Source: Aquabacterium sp. J223
Lineage (GTDB): Bacteria > Pseudomonadota > Gammaproteobacteria > Burkholderiales > Burkholderiaceae_C
Direction: 5' to 3'
Assembly (NCBI RefSeq): GCF_024666615.1
Contig: NZ_CP088297.1
Span: 2,666,001-2,730,000 of the forward strand
Length of the DNA stretch: 64,000 nucleotides
The notes under the pieces were generated by a model. The model made no database searches and had not been told where the DNA came from. It saw only the letters and a program-made list of their open reading frames with translations. The stretch's first letter is position 1, and each line of letters begins with the position of its first letter. Both the position numbers and the translations under genes were made by a program. Shown piece by piece: positions 45,841 to 52,972 of the stretch.

Positions 45841-46313
45841 TTCGCATCGGTGAAGGATGGGACACCCACGCGCTCGTGTCCGGCCGGCCCTTGGTGCTGG
45901 GCGGCGTGACCATCCCGCACAGCCATGGGCTGCTCGGCCATTCCGACGCCGACGCGCTGCTGCACGCCATCACCGACGCGCTGCTGGGCGCGGCCGGCCT
46001 GGGCGACATCGGCCGCCACTTCCCGGACACCGACCCGCAGTTCAAGGGCGCCGACTCGCACGCGCTGCTGGCCGAGGCGGCGCGCCGGGTCGGCGAGGCC
46101 GGCTGGGCGGTGGGCAACGTCGACGCCACCATCGTCGCCCAGGCGCCGAAGATGTCGCCGCACATCCCGGCCATGCGCGAGCGCATCGCCGCCGCGCTGG
46201 GCGTGACGGTGGAGCAGGTCAACGTCAAGGCGAAGACGGCCGAGAAGATGGGACCGGTGGGCGAGGGCCGATCGATCGAGGCGCGGGCGGTGGCGCTGCT
46301 GCTGGCGCGCTGA
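45837..46313 (+). CDS. ispF: 2-C-methyl-D-erythritol 2,4-cyclodiphosphate synthase
   Basis: 158 aa. Zinc ligands D9 and H11 (GEGWDTHAL) and H43 ([12 protein letters not shown]), [12 protein letters not shown], and FKGADS. The C-terminal [16 protein letters not shown] is standard. Cyclises CDP-ME 2-phosphate in the MEP pathway; works with IspD, whose gene is immediately upstream. Confidence 0.96.
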   Translation: MIRIGEGWDTHALVSGRPLVLGGVTIPHSHGLLGHSDADALLHAITDALLGAAGLGDIGRHFPDTDPQFKGADSHALLAEAARRVGEAGWAVGNVDATIVAQAPKMSPHIPAMRERIAAALGVTVEQVNVKAKTAEKMGPVGEGRSIEARAVALLLAR

Positions 46314-46335
46314 AGCCGGACCACCCCGCCCGGCG

Positions 46336-47985
46336 ATGCCGTTCGATCGACCGACCGCGGGCCTGATGCCGCCCGCCACCGCCGGATCGGCAGCCGCCTG
46401 GCGCGTGGACGCCGCCGTGTTCTCGGTGGTGGCGCTGGGCCACCTGCTGGTGGCGCTGTTCATCCGCACCTACGGCTGGGACGACGGCACCATCACGCTG
46501 GCCTTCGCCCGCACGCTGGCCACCAGCGGCCGCATCGCGCTGACGCCCGAGTCAGTGACGGTGGAGGGCAGTTCGTCGCCGCTGTGGATGGCGCTGATGG
46601 CGGTGGTGCACTGGCTGGGGCGGCCGGGCTTCGACGCCTTCATCGCCGCCTCGCAGGTGGCGGCGGGCCTGTGCTCCGCCGTGGCGGCGGTGCTTCTGGC
46701 GCGGCTGCTGCGGCCGCTGGCGGGCTTCTGGGTGGCGGCGCTGCTGCCGCCGGCGCTGTTCCTCGGCGGGCCGTTCCTCAACGAGACGATGAACGGCATG
46801 GAGATGGCGCTGCTGGCGGCCGTCGTGCTCGGCGTGATGACGGCGCTGCAGCGGCCGCGGCCGTCGGCGCCGCTGCTGTTCGCGCTGGGTGCGGCGATGG
46901 CGCTGCTGCGGCTGGAGGGCGTGGCCTATGCGGTCGGGTCGGCGCTGGTGCTGTTCGTGCTGCAGCCGGCCTCGCGGCGCGCGGCGCTGGCGTTGGCGCT
47001 GGGCGCGCTGGCCGGGGCGGCGGCGATGGAGGCGGTGCGCCTGTGGGTCTTCGGCGACTGGCTGCCCAACACGGTGTGGGCCAAGCGCTGGTGGCCTTAT
47101 CGGCCGGGCACGCTCGGGGGCCGGGCGCTGGTGCGCGGGCAGGCGCTGATCGAACCCTGGCTGCCGTATGCGGTGGCGCTGGTGGCGGTGCTGAGCCTCG
47201 GTGGGCATCAGCGCGTCGGTGGCGCGGTGGCCCGGGTGCGCAACGAGCCGGCGCTGCTCTTCGCCGTCGCCTACGTCGCCTGCGTTTGGGGGGCCAACAC
47301 GGTGATGGGCCGCAACTGGGGCTATGTGTCGCGCATGCAGCTGTCGGCGCTGGTGCTGCCGGTGCTGCTCGCCCTGGCCTGGAGGGCGCCGGCCTGGCAG
47401 GCGCCGCGGCGGGTGGCGCTGCTCGCCGTGCTGACGCTGCTGGGCTCGATGACGGTGCTGCAGTGGAAGCATGTCGGCATCGCCTTCCAGGCGCAGGCGG
47501 GTCAGCCGCCGCGCTGGGGCATCACGCCGGACAGCTACCGCCTCACCGGCCTGGCGGTGGACCGGCTGCGCCAGCGGCTCGGCCTCGAACGGCTGAGCCT
47601 GATGGTGCCCGACGTCGGCGGCACGGCGCTGTGCTGCGAGCGGCTGGACATCATCGACTCGGCGCTGCTCACCGATCCCTTCCTGGCCCGCCACGGCTAT
47701 GCACGTTTCGGCGAGTACCTGCAGCAGCGGCGGCCGGACGTGATCGAGACCCATGCGATGTGGTCCTGGGTGACGCAGATCTACGAGCAGCCCTGGTTCG
47801 TCGCCCACTACCAGCCGGTGGTGGTCGACGGCAGCTGGTTCTGGCTGCGCTCGGACCTCGCCGCCGCGCTGCCCGCCCCCGGGCCGGCGCCGGCCGACGC
47901 GCACCGCCTGCGCTACCGCGGGCGCGGCCTGAACGACGAGGCCTTCATCGCCGCGCACCCGCAGCCGGTGATCGTGCTCGACTGA
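46336..47985 (+). CDS. GT-C-type polytopic membrane protein, putative glycosyltransferase
   Basis: 549 aa. About ten hydrophobic segments over residues 20-390, then a soluble C-terminal domain. The first loop after TM1 has WDDGTITLAFARTLATSGRIAL and VEGSSSPLWMALMA, the acidic-loop layout of GT-C enzymes that use polyprenyl-linked sugars. No specific family is certain. It follows ispF by 22 bases, which is suggestive since polyprenyl carriers derive from the MEP pathway, but this may be coincidence. Confidence 0.65.
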   Translation: MPFDRPTAGLMPPATAGSAAAWRVDAAVFSVVALGHLLVALFIRTYGWDDGTITLAFARTLATSGRIALTPESVTVEGSSSPLWMALMAVVHWLGRPGFDAFIAASQVAAGLCSAVAAVLLARLLRPLAGFWVAALLPPALFLGGPFLNETMNGMEMALLAAVVLGVMTALQRPRPSAPLLFALGAAMALLRLEGVAYAVGSALVLFVLQPASRRAALALALGALAGAAAMEAVRLWVFGDWLPNTVWAKRWWPYRPGTLGGRALVRGQALIEPWLPYAVALVAVLSLGGHQRVGGAVARVRNEPALLFAVAYVACVWGANTVMGRNWGYVSRMQLSALVLPVLLALAWRAPAWQAPRRVALLAVLTLLGSMTVLQWKHVGIAFQAQAGQPPRWGITPDSYRLTGLAVDRLRQRLGLERLSLMVPDVGGTALCCERLDIIDSALLTDPFLARHGYARFGEYLQQRRPDVIETHAMWSWVTQIYEQPWFVAHYQPVVVDGSWFWLRSDLAAALPAPGPAPADAHRLRYRGRGLNDEAFIAAHPQPVIVLD

Positions 47986-48143
47986 CGCCGGCGCGGACGG
48001 TGCGCCGGAAGTCGCACCAGCGCGCTGCGTCGCCGCGCCGCCGGCGGCCGCCTTCGTTTACGCTTCGATACCTTGATCGCACACGCCCGGCACCCTCCCC
48101 GAGGAGGCGCCGCCAAGGGTGATGGCGCTCCCGGAGGGGGAAG

Positions 48144-48239
48144 ATGCTCGAAGCGCTGAAGTTCGTGGTGACGCTGCCGTGGCTGGTGGTCGACGTGGTG
48201 CGGCTGATCCCGCGGCTGTGGCGCTGGACGCCGGAATGA
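48144..48239 (+). CDS. 31-aa putative small membrane protein
   Basis: MLEALKFVVTLPWLVVDVVR then LIPRLWRWTPE. A strong Shine-Dalgarno (CGGAGGGGG) ends four bases before the ATG, and every codon but one or two uses G or C at the third position, like the genes around it. The peptide is one hydrophobic helix with a basic, Trp-rich end, as in many small inner-membrane proteins. It sits between the GT-C gene and the convergent sensor kinase and is too short for routine gene calling. Confidence 0.55.
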   Translation: MLEALKFVVTLPWLVVDVVRLIPRLWRWTPE

Positions 48240-48244
48240 GGCCT

Positions 48245-48264
48245 GGCCGCGCGGTGGCGCGGCC
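48245..48264. terminator. GC hairpin between convergent genes
   Basis: Perfect 8-bp stem GGCCGCGC/GCGCGGCC with loop GGTG, six bases after the small ORF stop and just beyond the sensor-kinase stop on the other strand. No T tract. Confidence 0.4.
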
Positions 48265-48269
48265 CCCCG

Positions 48270-49601
48270 CTACGCCGCCCGCCGCAGCCGCAGCCGCGCC
48301 ACCAGGCCGCCGCTGTCGGCGTTCTGCAGCTCGAAGCTGCCGCCCATGCGCTGCAGCGCCTTCTCCACGATGGCCAGACCCAGCCCCGCGCCGGTGGCCG
48401 CGGTGCGCGCGGCGTCGCCGCGGTAGAACGGGGTGGTGAGTTGGGCCAGCTTCTCCGGCGGCACGCCGGGGCCGTGGTCGCGCACGTTGACGATCACCCA
48501 GGGGCCGGTGCGCGCGTAGCTCACCTCGACCACCGCCACGCCGGTCTCGGTGGTGCGGCCGTAGCGGCGGGCGTTCTCGAACAGGTTGCCGAACACCCGG
48601 CCGAGCTCGACGTCGTCGGCCATCACCATCAGGTCGATCGCCACCCGCGAGGTGATGCGGATGACCGACGGGTCGCGGATGGCGGCCGCCTCGCGGTCGA
48701 TCAGCTTGGCCAGCAGCACCGGCACCAGCTCGACCTCGCCGGGGCGGGCGTAGTCCATGAACTTGTCGATGATGGCGTCGAGCTGGTCGATGTCCATCGC
48801 CATCGCCCGCCGCGCCTCCTCGTCGTGCACGCTCATCTCGGCTTCCAGCCGCAGCCGGGCGAGCGGGGTGCGCAGGTCGTGGCTGATGCCGGCCAGCATG
48901 ACGGCGCGGTCCTCCTCGACCTTGGCCAGCTCGCGCGCCATGCGGTTGAAGCCGCGGTTGACCTCGCGGATCTCGCTGGTCAGCGTGTTCTCGTCCAGGC
49001 GCGAATCGAACTCGCCCTCGCGGATGCGGCTGGCGGCGAACGACAGCTCGCGCAGCGGCCGGTTGATCAGCCGCGCGATGGCCACCGAGCCGAAGCCGGT
49101 GGCGATGATGGCGATGCTGACCCAGCTGAACCAGGTGCCGCCGCCGGCCGAGGTGAAGACGCGGGTGGCCTCGGCGCGCAGCCAGTAGGGGTCCCGTTCG
49201 ATCGACAGCCCGACCCACAGGCCCGGCACCCCGTTGACCGAGCTGGCCACCAGCGTGTCGGGGCCCAGCTTGGTGCGCAGTTCCTGGCCGATGCGCCGGG
49301 TGAAACGGTCGACCTCGAAGGGTTCGTAGCGGTCACCCGGCTCGCGCGGCAGCAGGCGCACCGACTCCTGGTCGGTCATCGCCTTCATCACCGTCACCCG
49401 GTTGATGTTGTCCGAGTAGCGCAGCGCGGCGCGCGACAGGTTGACCAGGCTGGCGATCTGCTGCGCCGCCTGCACCGCCCGCGGCTCCAGCTCCAGCGCC
49501 CGCAGCGTCTGCACCCAGGCGAAGACGCCGCCGGCCAGCAGCAGCGCGAGCAGGAAGAAGGTGCGCCAGAAAAGGCTCAGGGCGAAGGGCTTGCGCGGCA
49601 T
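48270..49601 (-). CDS. envZ: EnvZ-type sensor histidine kinase
   Basis: 443 aa. TM1 near residues 10-30, a periplasmic sensor region to ~155, TM2 ~155-180, HAMP (INRPLRELSFAASRIREGEF), the dimerisation box AGISHDLRTPLARLRLEAEMS with the phospho-His, then N, G1 and G2 boxes (FGNLFENARRYG, DHGPGVPP, GAGLGLAIVEKAL). The one-base overlap with the regulator upstream (stop/start) shows an operon. Likely senses osmotic or envelope conditions, as EnvZ/RisS proteins do; the signal is inferred. Confidence 0.9.
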   Translation of the reverse strand: MPRKPFALSLFWRTFFLLALLLAGGVFAWVQTLRALELEPRAVQAAQQIASLVNLSRAALRYSDNINRVTVMKAMTDQESVRLLPREPGDRYEPFEVDRFTRRIGQELRTKLGPDTLVASSVNGVPGLWVGLSIERDPYWLRAEATRVFTSAGGGTWFSWVSIAIIATGFGSVAIARLINRPLRELSFAASRIREGEFDSRLDENTLTSEIREVNRGFNRMARELAKVEEDRAVMLAGISHDLRTPLARLRLEAEMSVHDEEARRAMAMDIDQLDAIIDKFMDYARPGEVELVPVLLAKLIDREAAAIRDPSVIRITSRVAIDLMVMADDVELGRVFGNLFENARRYGRTTETGVAVVEVSYARTGPWVIVNVRDHGPGVPPEKLAQLTTPFYRGDAARTAATGAGLGLAIVEKALQRMGGSFELQNADSGGLVARLRLRRAA

Positions 49602-50335
49602 CAGTTCGTGCCGTCCGGCACGAAGACGTAGCCCACGCCCCAGACCGTCTGGATGTAGCGCGGCTGCGAGGGATCGGGCTCGATCATCTTGCGCAGGCGG
49701 CTGATCTGCACGTCCAGGCTGCGGTCGAAGGGCTCGAACTCACGGCCGCGGGCCAGCTGCGCCAGCTTGTCGCGCGACAGCGGCTGCCGCGGGTGGCGCA
49801 CCAGCGCCTTGAGCATGGAGAACTCGCCGGTGGTCAGGGCGATCTGCTCGCCTTCTTTGGTCAGCCGGCGCAGCGACAGGTCGAACTCGAACGGGCCGAA
49901 GCTGACGGTCTGCGGTTCCTTGGCCGGCGCGCCGGGCGCCTCCAGCGTCGGCCGGCGGCGCAGCACCGCGTGGATGCGCGCCAGCAGCTCGCGCGGGTTG
50001 AAGGGCTTGGGCAGGTAGTCGTCGGCGCCCACCTCCAGGCCGACGATGCGGTCCACGTCCTCCACCTTGGCCGTGAGCATGATGATGGGCGTCACGTCGT
50101 TGGCGGCGCGCAGGCGCCGGCAGATGGACAGGCCGTCCTCGCCGGGCAGCATCAGGTCGAGCACGATGAGGTCGATGGTCTCGCGGGTGAGCACGCGGTT
50201 CAGCGCCTTGGCGTCCTCGGCCAGCAGCACCTCGAAGCCTTCCTGCGTCAGGTAGCGGCGCAGCAGGTCCCGGATGCGGGCGTCGTCGTCGACGACGACG
50301 ACGCGGTCGGCCCGGGCGTTGGCGGGTGCGTTCAT
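49601..50335 (-). CDS. ompR: OmpR-type response regulator
   Basis: 244 aa. Receiver with the acidic cluster D16-D18, phospho-acceptor D60 (DLIVLDLMLPGEDG) and Lys in YLPKPFNP. C-terminal winged helix with LSRDKLAQLARGREFEPFDRSLDVQI and IQTVWGVGYVF, characteristic of OmpR itself. Start set at ATG 50335 (MNAPANARADRVVVVDDD), behind a GGGAGAG; an in-frame start 42 bases upstream lacks one. Pairs with the kinase that follows. Confidence 0.93.
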   Translation of the reverse strand: MNAPANARADRVVVVDDDARIRDLLRRYLTQEGFEVLLAEDAKALNRVLTRETIDLIVLDLMLPGEDGLSICRRLRAANDVTPIIMLTAKVEDVDRIVGLEVGADDYLPKPFNPRELLARIHAVLRRRPTLEAPGAPAKEPQTVSFGPFEFDLSLRRLTKEGEQIALTTGEFSMLKALVRHPRQPLSRDKLAQLARGREFEPFDRSLDVQISRLRKMIEPDPSQPRYIQTVWGVGYVFVPDGTN

Positions 50336-50350
50336 CGATGGTCTCTCCCG

Positions 50351-50416
50351 AATATGTAACAGCGGCATTGTGCGCACGATTTCCCGTGGTTTCGGACCCC
50401 CTCACCCACGGTTACA
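50351..50416. promoter_or_regulatory. Two OmpR-like half sites in inverted orientation
   Basis: GTTACATATT on the minus strand (50351-50360) and GTTACAACGT on the plus strand (50411-50420). Both carry the GTTACA core of E. coli OmpR boxes. They lie 16-85 bases upstream of the ompR start and 64-133 bases before the SIMPL gene, so either autoregulation or control of the divergent gene is possible. Confidence 0.4.
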
Positions 50417-50483
50417 ACGTCGGTGCCCACCGCGTGACGCGTGCCGCGTTGAACCCCGGGTGGCGACTTGCCAGGCTGACCGG

Positions 50484-51251
50484 ATGCTGATGCAACCCCT
50501 TCCTTCGTCCCGTTCGATGACTCGTTCGGTGGCCCATGCGGCCCGTGCCGCGCTGTGTGCCGCCGCCCTCATGGGCAGCCTGCCGGTCGCCCTGGCGCAG
50601 CCGGCCGCGCCGTTGGACAACGTGGTGCAGCTGAGCGCGCAGGCCGCCGCCGAGGTGCCGCAGGACCTGCTGTCGATCACCCTGCGCGCCACCCGCGAGG
50701 GCGCCGAGGCCGCCGCGGTGCAGGCCCAGCTGCGCCAGGCGCTGGACGCCGCGCTGTCGGACGCGCGCCGGCAGGTCGTGCCGGGTCGGCTGGAGGTGAA
50801 GACCGGCGCCTTCAACGTGCTGCCGAGGGTTCAAAGCGGGCCCAACGGCAACGGCCAGATCGCCGGCTGGCAGGGCCAGGCGGAGCTGATCGTGGAAGGC
50901 CGTGACACCGCCGCGGTGGCGGCCCTGGCCGGACGGCTGTCGGGCCTGGCGGTGGTCCGGGTGCAGCCGGGCCTGTCGCGCGAGGCGCGCGAGAAGGCGG
51001 AAGACGAGCTCACCGCCCAGGCCGTGGGCCGCTTCAGGGCCCGCGCCGCCGAGCTGGCGCGGCTGTTCGGTCAGTCGACCTACGTGCTGCGCGAGGTCAG
51101 CGTCGGCGCCAGCGACCCCGGCGTGCCGCCGGTGCCGATGTACCGGATGCAGGCCGCCGGGGCTGCCGTTGCCGACGAGTCGCTGCCGGTGCAGGCCGGC
51201 AAGGCGACGGTGACGGTGACGGTCAACGGCTCGGTGCAGCTGAAACCGTAG
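50484..51251 (+). CDS. Periplasmic SIMPL-domain (DUF541) protein
   Basis: 255 aa. N-terminal signal peptide (SVAHAARAALCAAALMGSLP; cleavage near LAQ|PA). The SIMPL/DUF541 pattern follows: LSAQAAAEVPQDLLSITLRATREG, YKTGAF-like VKTGAFNVLPRV, and a C-terminal VTVTVNGSVQL strand. Family members form periplasmic or outer-membrane-associated oligomers linked to stress, but the biochemical role is unsettled. ATG 50484 chosen; a later ATG at 50517 is also possible. Divergent from ompR. Confidence 0.8.
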   Translation: MLMQPLPSSRSMTRSVAHAARAALCAAALMGSLPVALAQPAAPLDNVVQLSAQAAAEVPQDLLSITLRATREGAEAAAVQAQLRQALDAALSDARRQVVPGRLEVKTGAFNVLPRVQSGPNGNGQIAGWQGQAELIVEGRDTAAVAALAGRLSGLAVVRVQPGLSREAREKAEDELTAQAVGRFRARAAELARLFGQSTYVLREVSVGASDPGVPPVPMYRMQAAGAAVADESLPVQAGKATVTVTVNGSVQLKP

Positions 51252-51266
51252 CGGCCGGCGCCCGGC

Positions 51267-52037
51267 TCACTGGGCGACCCAGCCGCCATCCATGTTCCAC
51301 GCCACGCCGCGCACCTGGTCGGCGGCCGGCGAGCAGAGGAACACCGCCAGCCCGCCCAACTGCTCGGGCGTGACGAACTCGCCGGACGGCTGCTTCTCGC
51401 CCAGCAGTTCGGCGCGCGCCTTCTCCACCGCCAGGCCCTCGCGGGCGGCGCGGTCGTCGATCTGCTTCTGCACCAGCGGCGTCAGCACCCAGCCGGGGCA
51501 GATGGCGTTGCAGGTGACGCCGGTGGTGGCCGTCTCCAGCGCCACCGTCTTCGTCAGGCCGACGATGCCGTGCTTGGCGGCGACGTAGGCCACCTTCTGC
51601 GCCGAGGCCACCAGCCCGTGCGCCGAGGCGATGTTGAGGATGCGGCCCCAGTTCTTCCGCCGCATGCCGGGCACCGCCAGCCGGGTGGTGTGGAAGGCCG
51701 AGCTCAGGTTGATGGCGATGATCGAGTCCCACTTCTCCGGCGGGAAGTCCTCGATGTTGGCCACGTGCTGGATGCCGGCGTTGTTGACCAGGATGTCGAC
51801 GCCGCCGAACTCGCGCTCGGCGTAGGCCATCAGGTCGGCGATCTGCTCGGGCTTGGACATGTCCGCACCGTGGAAGCCCACCTTGCCGCCCAGCGCCGCC
51901 ACCTCCGCCTTGGCCGGCTCGGGGTCGCCGAAGCCGTTGAGCACCAGGGTGGCGCCCTCGCGGGCCAGCGCCAGGGCGATGCCCAGCCCGATGCCGCTGG
52001 TGGAGCCGGTGACGAGGGCGGTCTTTCCGCTGAGCAT
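51267..52037 (-). CDS. bdhA: D-3-hydroxybutyrate dehydrogenase
   Basis: 256 aa SDR. TGSTSGIGLGIA, NNAGIQHVA, NIASAHGLVASAQKVAYVAAKHG (Ser/Tyr/Lys) and NAICPGWVLTPLVQKQI are the hydroxybutyrate dehydrogenase signature. It oxidises 3-hydroxybutyrate from polyhydroxybutyrate breakdown to acetoacetate with NAD+. GGAGGA lies just before ATG 52037, so the longer in-frame start is rejected. Divergent from the hydrolase. Confidence 0.92.
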   Translation of the reverse strand: MLSGKTALVTGSTSGIGLGIALALAREGATLVLNGFGDPEPAKAEVAALGGKVGFHGADMSKPEQIADLMAYAEREFGGVDILVNNAGIQHVANIEDFPPEKWDSIIAINLSSAFHTTRLAVPGMRRKNWGRILNIASAHGLVASAQKVAYVAAKHGIVGLTKTVALETATTGVTCNAICPGWVLTPLVQKQIDDRAAREGLAVEKARAELLGEKQPSGEFVTPEQLGGLAVFLCSPAADQVRGVAWNMDGGWVAQ

Positions 52038-52098
52038 GGGCAGGTCCTCCGAAGGGGTTGGTAGCATCGACTGCGACCATCATAGAACCGCGGCCGAC

Positions 52099-52968
52099 AT
52101 GACCGACCCCCGCCTCGAACACGTGCAGTGCCTGGACAGCCGCGGCCTGCACCGCATGGCGTACTGGGCGTGGGGCGACCCGGCCAACGACAACGTCCTG
52201 GTCTGCGTGCACGGCCTGACCCGCCAGGGCCGCGACTTCGACACGCTGGCCCGGGCGCTGAGCGACCGCTACCGCGTCGTCTGCCCCGACGTGGTGGGTC
52301 GCGGGCGCTCCGACTGGCTGGCCGACCCCGCGGGCTACGCCATCCCGGCCTACGTGGCCGACATGGTCACGCTGCTGGCGCGGCTGAACGCGAAGACGCT
52401 GGACTGGGTCGGCACCTCGATGGGCGGCCTGATCGGGTTGGGCCTGGCCGCATTGAAGAACTCGCCGATCCGCCGGCTGGTGCTGAACGACGTCGGCCCG
52501 ACGATCGAATACGCGTCGCTGCAGCGCATCGGCCAGTACCTGGGCATGCCCGTGCGCTGGAAGACCGAGCAGGAAGCGGCCGACGCGCTGTGGGCCATCT
52601 CGCGCAGCTTCGGCCCGCACACGCCCGAGCAGTGGCTGGCGATGAGCCGGCCGCAGTTGAAGGCCGACGGCGACGGCTTCAAGCCGCACTACGACCCCGC
52701 CATCGCGGTGCCCTTCCGCCAGGTCACGCCCGAGGTGGCGGCGGCCGGCGAGCGCCACCTGTGGCAGGCCTGGGACAGCCTGACCTTGCCGGTGCTGCTG
52801 CTGCGCGGGGCGGAGTCCGACCTGCTGTCGGCCGCCACCGCCAGAGCGATGACCGAGCGCGGCCCGAAGGCCCGGCTCGTGGAGTTCGCCGGCGTCGGCC
52901 ATGCGCCCACGCTGCAGGCGGCCGACCAGGTGGCGGTGGTGGTCGACTTCCTCTGCAAGCAGGACTGA
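52099..52968 (+). CDS. Alpha/beta hydrolase
   Basis: 289 aa. VCVHGLTRQGRDFD (oxyanion), GTSMGGLIGLG (nucleophile Ser), an acid in LLRGAESDLL and VGHAPTL (His) complete a catalytic triad. The fold is that of small-molecule esterases or acyl hydrolases. Being divergent from bdhA, it could act on hydroxybutyrate oligomers, but this is only a guess. relA begins five bases after its stop. Confidence 0.88.
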   Translation: MTDPRLEHVQCLDSRGLHRMAYWAWGDPANDNVLVCVHGLTRQGRDFDTLARALSDRYRVVCPDVVGRGRSDWLADPAGYAIPAYVADMVTLLARLNAKTLDWVGTSMGGLIGLGLAALKNSPIRRLVLNDVGPTIEYASLQRIGQYLGMPVRWKTEQEAADALWAISRSFGPHTPEQWLAMSRPQLKADGDGFKPHYDPAIAVPFRQVTPEVAAAGERHLWQAWDSLTLPVLLLRGAESDLLSAATARAMTERGPKARLVEFAGVGHAPTLQAADQVAVVVDFLCKQD

Positions 52969-52972
52969 CCGC

